A stretch of DNA of 64,000 bases from Plantactinospora sp. KBS50. GTDB taxonomy: Bacteria > Actinomycetota > Actinomycetes > Mycobacteriales > Micromonosporaceae. The DNA lies in the NCBI RefSeq assembly GCF_002285795.1, contig NZ_CP022961.1, positions 2,732,001 to 2,796,000 on the forward strand, written 5' to 3'. Below, piece by piece: positions 28,876 to 37,402 of this stretch (positions are counted from its first letter, which is position 1; the number at the start of each line of letters is the position of its first letter). The notes under the pieces are model-generated. The model made no database searches and was not told the origin of the DNA. It saw nothing but the letters and a program-made list of their open reading frames with translations. The position numbers and the translations under genes were made by a program.

Positions 28876-29958
28876 GTGAGCGCGGGCCGGACGGCCCGCG
28901 CGGTGAGCGCCGGCGGCCCGCTGCGGGTCGGCGTGGTCGGCCTGGGCTGGTTCGGCCGGATCCATCTGGACGCCTGGGCCGCGGTGCGCGGCGCCGCCGT
29001 GGTCGGGGTCTGCGATCGCGACCCGGCCGTGTTCGAGGTTGCGCAGGAGGCGGCGCAGAGCGGGTTCCACGCCGACGCCGGAGGGTCGGCGCGGCCGGCG
29101 ATCGGGCCGCAGGTGCGCCGCTGCACCTCGCTGTCGGACCTGCTGCACCAGGGCATCGACCTGCTCGACGTGGTGGTCACCGAGGAGGAGCACGCGGCCT
29201 GCGTACGCGCCGCCCTGGCCGCCGGCGTCGACGTGGTGGTGGAGAAGCCGCTGGCGACCGGCCTGGACGCCGCGGTCGAACTGGCCGCGACGGCGGCGCG
29301 GCAGGGCCGGCACATCTACGCCGGGCAGGTGCTGCGGTTCGACCCCCGGCACGTCGCCCTGGCCGAACTGGTACGCGGGCAGCCGTTGCGGCACATGTCG
29401 CTGTCCCGGCACTTCCAGACCCGCGCGCACGACGTCTACGGCCGGGCGCACCCGGTGCTGAACGCGTCCGTGCACGACATCGACCTGTCGGTGTGGCTGG
29501 CGGGTCGGGCACCCGAGCGGGTCAGCGCCTACGGCTCGTACTTCCTCGGCCGGGAACACCCGGACTGCGTCGACCTGGTCCTGGAGTGGGACGGCGGGCT
29601 GCGCGCGGTGATCCAGAACTCCTGGCACCTGGCCGCGTCGTGCCCGTACGGATTCGTCTTCGACGCGGTCGTGCACGCGGCCGGGGCGAGTTACACCCTG
29701 CGCAGCGAACCGGTCCTGCAGGAATGGTCGGAGCGGGCCGCCGTCTCGCCCGAGCTGTTCTTCTGGCCGCGCTACGCCGACCAGCGGCAGGGCGCGCTGG
29801 TCGCCGAGTTGCAGCACTTCACCGACTGCGCGGCGGCCGGCGTCCCGTCACCGCGGGTGCCGCTGGCGGACGTACTGGCCGTGATGAGCACCTGCGAGGC
29901 GGCGATGACGGCCCTGCGTACCGGCGGCCCGGTGGTGCCGGCGCGCGCCGGCGGCTGA
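28876..29958 (+). CDS. Gfo/Idh/MocA-family NAD(P)-dependent oxidoreductase
   Basis: 360 residues. The Rossmann motif GVVGLGWFGRIHLDAW and the family lysine motif VVVEKPLATG are clear. The C-terminal domain includes NASVHDIDLSVWL, matching the region with the catalytic histidine and aspartate. Members oxidise or reduce hydroxyl groups of sugars, inositols and cyclic acids. It starts at a GTG about 28 bp after the upstream stop and ends one base before the next GTG, consistent with one operon. Confidence 0.9.
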   Translation: MSAGRTARAVSAGGPLRVGVVGLGWFGRIHLDAWAAVRGAAVVGVCDRDPAVFEVAQEAAQSGFHADAGGSARPAIGPQVRRCTSLSDLLHQGIDLLDVVVTEEEHAACVRAALAAGVDVVVEKPLATGLDAAVELAATAARQGRHIYAGQVLRFDPRHVALAELVRGQPLRHMSLSRHFQTRAHDVYGRAHPVLNASVHDIDLSVWLAGRAPERVSAYGSYFLGREHPDCVDLVLEWDGGLRAVIQNSWHLAASCPYGFVFDAVVHAAGASYTLRSEPVLQEWSERAAVSPELFFWPRYADQRQGALVAELQHFTDCAAAGVPSPRVPLADVLAVMSTCEAAMTALRTGGPVVPARAGG

Positions 29959-29959
29959 C

Positions 29960-32271
29960 GTGTCCGATCCGCCGATGCCGGCCCGGCTGGCCGACCTACG
30001 CCGCCGCGCCGTCGAGATCGTCGGCCCGGCCGGGGTGCGGTCCGACCCGGCCACCCGGCTGCTGCACTCCTACGACGCCTCGATGGAACACGGCCTGGCC
30101 GACCTGGTGGTCGCCCCGGGGGACCGGGACGAGTTGTGCGCGCTGGTGGCCGCCGCCTACGCGACCGGGGTGCCGTTCGTGCCCCGCGGCGCCGGCACCG
30201 GATACAGCGGGGGAGCGCTGCCGGCCCGCGGCGGGATGGTGATCCTCACCGCCGGGCTCGACCGCATCCTGGCCACCGACGCCGAGCAGGGCTGGATCCG
30301 CTGCGAGCCGGGGGTGCTGCTGGCCACGGTGCACCGGCGCGCCGCCGAGATGGGCTGGCGGTACGTTCCCGACCCCTCCTCGTACCAGGTCTGCACCCTG
30401 GGGGAAACGTCGCCGAGAACGCCGGCGGCCCGCACGCCCTCGGCGGCGGCCAGACCGCCAACTACGTCCGGTCCCTCGACCTGATCCGGCCGGACGGCAC
30501 CATCGCGGTACTGGACGACCGGCAGCCGGCCGGCGGGGGGCTGGACCTGCGCTCGCTGCTGGTCGGCGCGGAGGGCACCCTCGGCGTCGTGGCCGCGATG
30601 ACCCTGCGCCTGGTGCGCACCCCGGAGTGGGAGCGCGTGGTGCTGGCCACCTTCGACCGGCAGGAGCCGGCGCTGGCCACCGTCACCCGGGCGTTCGACC
30701 TGGGGCTGCTGCCCTCGGCCATGGACATGCTGACCGGCGGGTACGTGCCCGGACGGTCGGACTTCGCCGATCCGTCGCTGCTCTTCGTCGGCCTGGCCGG
30801 GCATCGCGAGGAGGTCGAGGAGCAGGCCGGCGCGCTGGTCGCCGCGGTCACCGGCAACGGCGGCGACGCTCAGGTGCTGGAGGTGGCCGAGTTCCTGCGC
30901 CGCCGGGCGGAACTGGTCCGGGACAAGGTCCGCCGGATGGTCGCGGCCACCGGACGGCCCCGCTACTACCTGTTCGACGCCACGGCGCCGCGCAGCCGGC
31001 TGGCCGACCTGATGGCGCTGATCCGCGAGTCCGCGCGGGAGTTCGACCTGCCGGTGCTGAACACGTTCCACGCCGGCGACGGCAACGTGCACCCGACCCC
31101 GTTCTACGACCCGAACCGAGCCGACCACGAGCAGCGGCTGCGGGACTTCTCCCGCCGGATCCTGCTCGGCTGCGCCGCCATGGGCGGCGCGCTGACCGGC
31201 GAGCACGGCGTCGGGCTGGAGAAACGGGAGCTGATGCCGGAGTTCTTCGCTCCCGAGGTGCTGCGCGCCATGCACGGGATCCGCCGGGTGTTCGACCCGG
31301 ACGGGCTGAGCAACCCGGGCAAGCTGCTGCCGCCCGAACCGCCCCCGCCGTCGCCATCCACGGCGCCCCCGCCGTCGCCAGCACCGGTGCTGCCGCCATC
31401 CACGGCGCCGTCGCCGGCCGCCGACCGGCGCCCGGCCGCCCCGATCAGGGTCAACCTCGTCGACGCGTACCTCGAAGTCGACGACCCGGGCACCACCTTC
31501 GCGCAGGTCGCCGCGCTGCTGGCCGGCACGCCCTACGAGCTGTGCTACGAGCCGCTCGGCGGCCACGACGGCGACCCGGTGCTCGACGCGGTCGACGCCG
31601 GCCGCCCCGGACTGCGCGAGCCGCACCCCATCGCACCGCGCGACCTGATCCTCGGCGTGCGGGTCGGCGGCCTGGCCCTCGGCGGCACCGTGACCAAGGA
31701 CGTCGCCGGCTACGAACTGCGCAAGCTGGTGTACGGCGGGCGGGGGCGGCTGGGCGGGCTGCGCGGGCTGCGGCTGAGGCTGACGCCCCGGCCCAGCGAC
31801 TCCCGGCCGGTCTGGTCGCAACCGGTCCCGGTCCCGGACGCCGTCCGGCTGGTACGCCGGGTGCACCGGGCGGGGCTGCCGCTGGCGTACCTGGGCATGC
31901 TGGTCGGCGCCGGGACCGCCACCGTCTGTGGCCGGCTCGAACTGCGGGGCGGCCGGCTGGACCGGCACCTGCGGCGGCTGCGCGCCGAGCATCCCGAGGT
32001 GGACTGGCGGACCGGTGACCACGGCCGCTGGGACGACCTGCCGATGCGCTGGCTGCGGCGGCCGGACCGGTCCGGGATCGGCTGCACCGACGGCACGCCG
32101 TGGCAGGCCGGCGGTCCGCCGGTCGGCACGCTGGTCGACGCGTACGCCTCGGCGGGACACGGACGGACGTGGTCGGCGGCGGTGCGCCCCGGTCCGGCGA
32201 CCGGATCGGAGCGGGCCGCAACCGCGGCGCTGTGCGCGGGAGTCGCCGCGGTGTTCGAGGCGGCCCGGTGA
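29960..32271 (+). CDS. Fused GlcD-GlcE-like FAD-linked oxidase (apparent frameshift)
   Basis: Read as one protein of about 770 residues after adding one G to the G5 run at 30400-30404. The first 455 residues form a complete GlcD-type FAD oxidase: VPRGAGTGYSGGALP, GNVAENAGGPHALGGG (spanning the repair), HAGDGNVHPTP and LTGEHGVGLEKRE. A Pro/Ser/Ala-rich linker with short repeats (about 460-490) joins it to a GlcE-type domain with KDVAGYELRKLVYGGRGRLG. Glycolate oxidase normally uses separate GlcD, GlcE and GlcF subunits. The fusion plus the neighbouring iron-sulfur gene suggests a 2-hydroxyacid dehydrogenase serving this cluster rather than glycolate catabolism. Confidence 0.85.
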
Positions 32272-33383
32272 GCGGGCTGGAGGACGTACGCGCCGAAACC
32301 GACAGGTGCACCAGCTGCGGGCTGTGTCTGGCCTCGTGCCCGACGTTCGCCGAGACCCGGGCCGAGGGCGACTCCCCGCGGGGACGGGTGCACCTGCTCC
32401 GGCTGGCCGACCTCAACCTCGACCGCGACCCGGTGGCCCGGGATCATCTCGCCGGCTGCATCGAGTGCGGCGCCTGCCACGACCCGTGCCCCACCGGGGT
32501 ACGGGTGGCCACCGCCGTGTCGCTGCACCGGCACGCCCTGCGCACGCCACCCTCGGCGCACTCCGGCCCGGACGCGGCGGCGTTGCGGGAACTGCTGGCC
32601 CGGGATCCGGGCGCGGCGCTCGCCGTCGAGGCCGCCCGCGACCTGCGGCCGGGCGACCCGCGGCCCGGCGACCCGCGGCCCGGCGACCCGCGGACGGGCG
32701 ACCTGCGGCCCGGCGACGGGTCCGGCCACCGTCCGGTTCCGGCCGGCACGCGTCAGCGCGGCGACGGGTCCGACCCGGTCCTGCCGGTACCCGGTCTCCT
32801 GCTGCGCCGCGCGGCGCCGTCCCTGGTCGCCGAGCTGGACCGGCGGCTCGGCGGCCCGGCGCCCGGATCGACCGGCGCGGACCTGGTGCACGCCCTGGAA
32901 CGCTCCGCCGGCCTGCTGCGCGACGTCGGCCGGTACGACGAACACGAGCGTGCCGTGGACGACGTGCTGCGTCGGCTCGGCCGGTACCCGGGCGGCCCGG
33001 CGACCGTGCTGACCCTCGACCTGTCGCTGGGCCGGCTGCGGGACCTGCCGTGGCCGCCGGGCTGGCGGGTGCTGCCCGCGTACGACTGGTTCGACCTGGC
33101 CCCGCCGCGGGACGTACCCGGCGACGCGGTGCGCGAGCACGGCGTGCCCGGCGTCGGCTGGCCGGGCCGGCTCGCGGGCCTGCCGGCGGAACACGCCGCG
33201 GCCGGCGCCCCGGTGCTGCCGGCCCGGCCGGCGCTGGCGACGCTCGGCCGGCTGGTCGCGGCGCAGCGCGACTGGCTCGCCGGCCGGACCCTGGTGACCT
33301 GGGACGCCCGGTCGCTGCCGCGGTACCGCAACACCATCCACCTGGCATCGTTCCTGGTGCCCGAGCGAAGGAGCCGAGCGTGA
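32268..33383 (+). CDS. GlcF-like iron-sulfur protein lacking CCG domains
   Basis: 371 residues from GTG 32268, overlapping the upstream stop. Two 4Fe-4S motifs lie near the N-terminus: CTSCGLCLASCP and CIECGACHDPCP. GlcF and similar heterodisulfide reductase-type proteins usually continue with two cysteine-rich CCG domains; none is visible here. The middle holds five copies of a 5-residue RPGDP-like repeat. The probable partner is the GlcD-GlcE fusion, passing electrons onward. The missing cysteine domains make the electron acceptor unclear. Confidence 0.8.
   Translation: MSGLEDVRAETDRCTSCGLCLASCPTFAETRAEGDSPRGRVHLLRLADLNLDRDPVARDHLAGCIECGACHDPCPTGVRVATAVSLHRHALRTPPSAHSGPDAAALRELLARDPGAALAVEAARDLRPGDPRPGDPRPGDPRTGDLRPGDGSGHRPVPAGTRQRGDGSDPVLPVPGLLLRRAAPSLVAELDRRLGGPAPGSTGADLVHALERSAGLLRDVGRYDEHERAVDDVLRRLGRYPGGPATVLTLDLSLGRLRDLPWPPGWRVLPAYDWFDLAPPRDVPGDAVREHGVPGVGWPGRLAGLPAEHAAAGAPVLPARPALATLGRLVAAQRDWLAGRTLVTWDARSLPRYRNTIHLASFLVPERRSRA
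32643..32717 (+). repeat. 15-bp tandem repeat x5 inside the GlcF-like gene
   Basis: Five consecutive 15-bp units of the ccgcggcccggcgac type, each encoding a variant of RPGDP. The units are in frame, so copy-number change would leave the reading frame intact. Confidence 0.85.
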
Positions 33384-34537
33384 CCGACAGCGTCCCGGAC
33401 GTGGTGGACCTGTGCCGACGGTTGATCGCGTTGGACAGCCAGAACCCGCCCGGCCGGGAGACCCCGGTGGCCGGCCTGGTCGACGAGGTGCTGACCGCGG
33501 CGGGTTTCGCCGTGCGGTGGCACGCGGCGCAACCGGACCGCCCGAACGTGGTCGGCACGCTGTCGCGCGGACCGGGCCGGCGGCTGATCCTGCAGGCGCA
33601 CGCGGACACCAAACCCGCCGTGGCGGCGGGGGCGGTGGACCGGTGGACCCACGACGCGTTCCGGGCCACCGAGGTCGACGGCCGGCTCTACGGGCTGGGC
33701 GCCTGCGACACCAAGGGCGGGCTGGCGGCACAGCTGGTGGCCGCGTGCGCGCTGGCCGCCGACCAGCACTGGCGGGGCGAACTCGTCGTGCAGGCCGTCG
33801 CCGACGAGGAGGACGGCAGCCGCCTGGGCGCCGAACACCTGCTGGCGCTGGGTCTTCTCGACGCCGACGCCGCGGTGGTGGCCGAGCCGACCGGGTGCCT
33901 GCCGTCGCTGGCCCAGCTCGGCCTGGCCTGGGCGGAGATCGAGGTGACCGGGCGGGCGGCGCACGCCGGCACCCCCGGTGAGGGACTGGACGCCTTCCGG
34001 GCCGCGAGCGCGTACGTGGCCGAGGTGGACCGGCTGGTGGCTGGTCTGGGCACCGCCGCCGAGTTCCCCGGGCATCCCCGACTCAACGTCGGATACTTCG
34101 CGCTGCCCGGCCATCCGGGGACGATGCCCGGCGAATGCCGGCTGCGGTGCGACATCCGGGTGCTGCCCGGCGTGCGGCTCGACGACGTCTTCGCCCTCTA
34201 CGAGGAGGCGGCCGTCACGGTCCGCCGGTCCGTCGGGGCGTCCATCGCGGTCCGCCCGTATCAGGGCGGCGGCCGCCCGTCCCACTTCGTCGAGGCCGGG
34301 CACCCACTGGCCGAACGGTTCCGCGCGGTGCAGCGGGAGACCGACCAGCCGGTCGCGACGATGCCGTTCCTCGGCGGCACCGACGCCCGCTACTTCGCCG
34401 GGGCGGGTACGCCGGCCATCGTCTACGGGCCGGGCAGCCTGCGCCAGGCCCACGCGCCGGACGAGTACGTCCCGCTGGCCGAGCTGACCCTGGCAGCCCG
34501 GCAGCTCACCCGGCTGGCCGCCGGCTACCTGGCCTGA
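33380..34537 (+). CDS. M20-family metallopeptidase (ArgE/DapE-like)
   Basis: 385 residues from GTG 33380, overlapping the previous stop. Di-zinc ligands and catalytic residues are visible: HADTKP, LGACDTKGG, the glutamate pair in ADEEDGS, VAEPTG, and the late histidine in RQAHAPDEY. The dimerisation domain lies between. The family hydrolyses acyl-amino or peptide bonds of small substrates, so it may remove an acyl protecting group or cleave a conjugate made by the ligase. It is the last gene of region 2. Confidence 0.9.
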   Translation: MTDSVPDVVDLCRRLIALDSQNPPGRETPVAGLVDEVLTAAGFAVRWHAAQPDRPNVVGTLSRGPGRRLILQAHADTKPAVAAGAVDRWTHDAFRATEVDGRLYGLGACDTKGGLAAQLVAACALAADQHWRGELVVQAVADEEDGSRLGAEHLLALGLLDADAAVVAEPTGCLPSLAQLGLAWAEIEVTGRAAHAGTPGEGLDAFRAASAYVAEVDRLVAGLGTAAEFPGHPRLNVGYFALPGHPGTMPGECRLRCDIRVLPGVRLDDVFALYEEAAVTVRRSVGASIAVRPYQGGGRPSHFVEAGHPLAERFRAVQRETDQPVATMPFLGGTDARYFAGAGTPAIVYGPGSLRQAHAPDEYVPLAELTLAARQLTRLAAGYLA

Positions 34538-34549
34538 GCCGGCAGGGGT

Positions 34550-34575
34550 GGCCTCGGCCCGCTCCGGGCGAGGCC
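34550..34575. terminator. Stem-loop between convergent genes
   Basis: GGCCTCG/CCCG on the left pairs with CGGG/CGAGGCC on the right: 11 base pairs, one bulged G and a 3-base loop. It lies between the convergent M20 and seryl-tRNA synthetase genes. No T-run follows, as is common in high-GC actinomycetes. Confidence 0.55.
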
Positions 34576-34585
34576 GGCCAACACC

Positions 34586-35848
34586 TCACAGCAGGTCGCG
34601 ACCGCCCAGGTAGGGGCGGAGCACCTCGGGGACCCGTACCCGGGCGTCGGCCCGCTGGTGGTTCTCGATGAGGGCCGCCAGCAGCCGGGGCGTCGCCACC
34701 GCGGTGTTGTTCAGGGTGTGGGCGAACCGGACGGTGCCGTCGCTGTCGCGGTAGCGCAGGTTCGCCCGGCGCGCCTGCCAGTCGTGCAGCGTGGAACAGC
34801 TGTGCGTCTCCCGGGCGAAGCCGAGCGACGGGAACCAGGTGTTGATGTCGTTCATCCGGTACTTGCCCAGCCCCATGTCCCCGGTGGCGCACTCCACGAC
34901 CTCGTAGTAGAGGTCCAGGTCCTGAAGCACCCGCTCGGCGCACTCCAGCAGGGTGGCGTGCCAGCGCGCCGACTCCTCGGCGTCGGCCTCGCAGATGACG
35001 AACTGCTCGACCTTCTCGAACTGGTGGACGCGCAACAGCCCGCGCACGTCGCGGCCGGCGCTGCCGATCTCCCGCCGGAAGCAGGGCGAGATGCCCGCGT
35101 AGCGCAGCGGCAGGGCCCTGCGGTCGAGGATCTCGCCGGAGTGCAGGCCGACCAGCGCCACCTCTGCGGTTCCGGCGAGGAACATGCCGTCGGCGGGCAG
35201 CTCGTAGGTCTCCTCGCGGCCCTTGGGGAACATGCCGCTGCCGACCAGCGACTCCTCCCGGACCAGCGCGGGCACCGAGATGGGCGTGAAGTCCCGCGAG
35301 GTCAGCAGGTCCAGGGCGTAGGAGTGCAGCGCGCGTTCCAGCATGACGAGGTCGCCCTTGAGCGCGTAGGCGCGTTCGCCGGCGGCGGTGCGGGCGCGCG
35401 CGAACTCGGCCCAGCCCCGCCGCTCGGCCAGGTCCACGTGGTCCAGCGGCGCGAAGTCGAACTCCGGCTTGCGGCCCCAGGTCCGGATGACCACGTTCGC
35501 CGACTCGTCCGGGCCGACCGGCGCGTCGCCGGCCGGGATGTTGGGCACCAGCAGGAGCAGTTCGTGCAGCTTGGCCCTGGTCTCCTCGACCGCCGTGCGC
35601 AGGTCCTTGAGCCGGACGTCCAGCTCGCCGCTCTCGGCCCGCAGCGTCTCCCGGCGCTGCTCGTCGGCCCGGGGAAACTCCTTCGCGAGCGCCTTCTTAC
35701 GGGCCAGACCGCCGTTGAGTTCGTGCTGGAGCTTGCGACCCGCCTCGTCGAGTTCGATGATTTCGTCGACGCTCAACGTGAGCCCCTTGAGGCGAACGGC
35801 TTCCTTCACCTTGTCGGGGTTTTCTCGGATGAAGCGTTTGTCCAGCAT
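34586..35848 (-). CDS. serS: Seryl-tRNA synthetase
   Basis: 420 residues, usual length. The N-terminal coiled-coil tRNA-binding arm occupies about residues 30-105. Class II motif 2 is CFRREIGSAGRDVRG and motif 3 includes HTLNNTAVATPRLLAALIE. The enzyme charges tRNA-Ser. The motif 3 region differs from the more common TLNGSGLAVGR type, so this may be a divergent or second copy. It lies 81 bp downstream of the CobW gene on the same strand with no obvious terminator between, so it could be co-transcribed from the Zur-box promoter. Whether another serS exists elsewhere cannot be seen. Confidence 0.93.
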   Translation of the reverse strand: MLDKRFIRENPDKVKEAVRLKGLTLSVDEIIELDEAGRKLQHELNGGLARKKALAKEFPRADEQRRETLRAESGELDVRLKDLRTAVEETRAKLHELLLLVPNIPAGDAPVGPDESANVVIRTWGRKPEFDFAPLDHVDLAERRGWAEFARARTAAGERAYALKGDLVMLERALHSYALDLLTSRDFTPISVPALVREESLVGSGMFPKGREETYELPADGMFLAGTAEVALVGLHSGEILDRRALPLRYAGISPCFRREIGSAGRDVRGLLRVHQFEKVEQFVICEADAEESARWHATLLECAERVLQDLDLYYEVVECATGDMGLGKYRMNDINTWFPSLGFARETHSCSTLHDWQARRANLRYRDSDGTVRFAHTLNNTAVATPRLLAALIENHQRADARVRVPEVLRPYLGGRDLL

Positions 35849-35929
35849 TCCGATCCGTTCTCATGTCCTGGGCGCGCCCCACGCCCGGGGCAGAATAACA
35901 GCCGGTGGCCGCCTTCTCGATGTCGCCGG

Positions 35930-37213
35930 TCAGTGCCGGTGGGCCGGCTCGTCGAACTGCCACTGCGGGAACGGGTCGGGCAGCAGGTGCCACCGGTCCG
36001 CACCGGCGGCGAGTTCGTCCGGTGTGAGCAGGCACTTCCGCAGGCCGGCTCGTAGCTCCTCGGCGGGCAGATCGACACCGACGAAGACGAGTTCCTGGCG
36101 GCGGTCGCCGAAGGTGGGATCCCAGCGGCCTCGCAGCTCGGCCTGTTCCTGCGGGTCGTCGGGCCATTCACCGGAGACGGCCACGGGTACGCCGACCGGG
36201 TCGCACTGCCCGTTCGGGCCGGCCTGTGACCACAGGGCCATCATGTCCGGGCGGCTGGCGAGCCACAGGAATCCCTTGGAGCGCAGCACCCCGTACCGGT
36301 CGACCGCCGTTTCGAGCAGGTGCCACAGGCGCTGAGGGTGGAACGGTTCGGGGGCGCGGAACAGCAGGCTGCTGATGCCGTACTCGACGGTCTCCGGGAT
36401 GTGCTCGCCGTTGAGTTCGGCCACCCACCCGGGCGCGGTTTCGGCGGCCGCTAGGTCGAAGCGTCCGGTGTGCAGCAGGTCGGCGGGGCGGACCCGGCCG
36501 CGAACGGAGCGGATCTGCCGCGCGCCCGGGTTGAGCCGGGTGACCAGCGCCGCCACCCGGGCCAGTTCGTCGGCGGTGACCAGGTCGGTCTTGTTGATCA
36601 CGACGACGTCGGCGAACTCGAGCTGGTCGATCAGCAGGTCGGCGATCGTGCGTTCGTCGCCCTCGTAGGCGGACAGGCCGCGTTCGGCGAGGCTGTCGCC
36701 GGCGTTGATCCGGGCGATCAGGTGCGGGGCGTCGACGACCGTGACCATGGTGTCCAGATCGGCCAGGTCGGCGAGGACGCGGTCGTCCTCGCCGATGCCG
36801 AACGCGAAGGTGGCGGCCACCGGCATCGGTTCGGAGATGCCACTGGACTCGATGATCAGGTAGTCGAACCGGCCCTGCCGGGCCAGCCGGGCGACCTCCT
36901 CCAGCAGGTCGTCGCGGAGAGTGCAGCAGATGCAGCCGTTGGTCATCTCGACCAGGCGTTCCTCGGTGCGGGAGAGGCCGCCGTCGGCGCGTACGAGGGC
37001 GGCGTCGATGTTGATGTCGCTCATGTCGTTGACGATGACGGCGACCCGCAGCCCTTCCCGGTTGGCGAGAAGGTGGTTGAGCAGGGTCGTCTTGCCGGCG
37101 CCGAGGAAGCCGGAGAGCACGGTGACCGGCAGCTTCGCCGGTACGCCCGCCTTCCGCCGGGCACGCCGGTGTCGGGTGTCGGCGCGGGACGTGCCTCGCT
37201 TGGGGACGGTCAT
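35930..37213 (-). CDS. CobW/COG0523-family GTPase, putative zinc chaperone
   Basis: 427 residues. GTP-binding Walker [18 protein letters not shown], the metal-binding [12 protein letters not shown] (CxCC), and NKTDLV specify the COG0523 family; the C-terminal CobW domain follows. About 30 basic residues precede the core. In many bacteria Zur-controlled COG0523 proteins deliver zinc under limitation. A Zur-box-like palindrome lies 46 bp upstream of the ATG at 37213, itself preceded by GAGGAA. The opposite strand begins a zinc-uptake gene set, supporting this role. Confidence 0.9.
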   Translation of the reverse strand: MTVPKRGTSRADTRHRRARRKAGVPAKLPVTVLSGFLGAGKTTLLNHLLANREGLRVAVIVNDMSDINIDAALVRADGGLSRTEERLVEMTNGCICCTLRDDLLEEVARLARQGRFDYLIIESSGISEPMPVAATFAFGIGEDDRVLADLADLDTMVTVVDAPHLIARINAGDSLAERGLSAYEGDERTIADLLIDQLEFADVVVINKTDLVTADELARVAALVTRLNPGARQIRSVRGRVRPADLLHTGRFDLAAAETAPGWVAELNGEHIPETVEYGISSLLFRAPEPFHPQRLWHLLETAVDRYGVLRSKGFLWLASRPDMMALWSQAGPNGQCDPVGVPVAVSGEWPDDPQEQAELRGRWDPTFGDRRQELVFVGVDLPAEELRAGLRKCLLTPDELAAGADRWHLLPDPFPQWQFDEPAHRH

Positions 37214-37258
37214 GGGGTTCCTCGTGGTTGCGGGCCGGTGACGACGGCCCCATCTTGT

Positions 37259-37273
37259 TGGAAACGGTTTTCA
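37259..37273. promoter_or_regulatory. Zur-box-like palindrome upstream of the CobW gene
   Basis: TGGAAACGGTTTTCA is a 7-1-7 palindrome with one mismatch and matches the actinobacterial Zur operator pattern TGAAAATNATTTTCA in its arms. It sits 46 bp before the CobW-type start, where Zur binding would block transcription under zinc sufficiency. Confidence 0.7.
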
Positions 37274-37364
37274 TTGTAAAGCTGGTGTCCGCGGCGTCGG
37301 TCGGGGTCGTCGCGTCGCGGCTGGCCAGCGGGCGGCGGCGGTGCTAGCATCCCGTTGTCGAAAA

Positions 37365-37379
37365 CGAGAACTGTTTTCA
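37365..37379. promoter_or_regulatory. Zur-box-like site upstream of the first surface-protein gene
   Basis: CGAGAACTGTTTTCA has 12 of 15 positions in common with the ideal TGAAAACGGTTTTCA. A further GAAAACG half-site abuts it at 37360-37366. It ends 23 bp before the ATG at 37403, placing it over a probable core promoter or start site. Confidence 0.6.
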
Positions 37380-37402
37380 TTAGGGCTGCGAAAGGAATCC
37401 TC

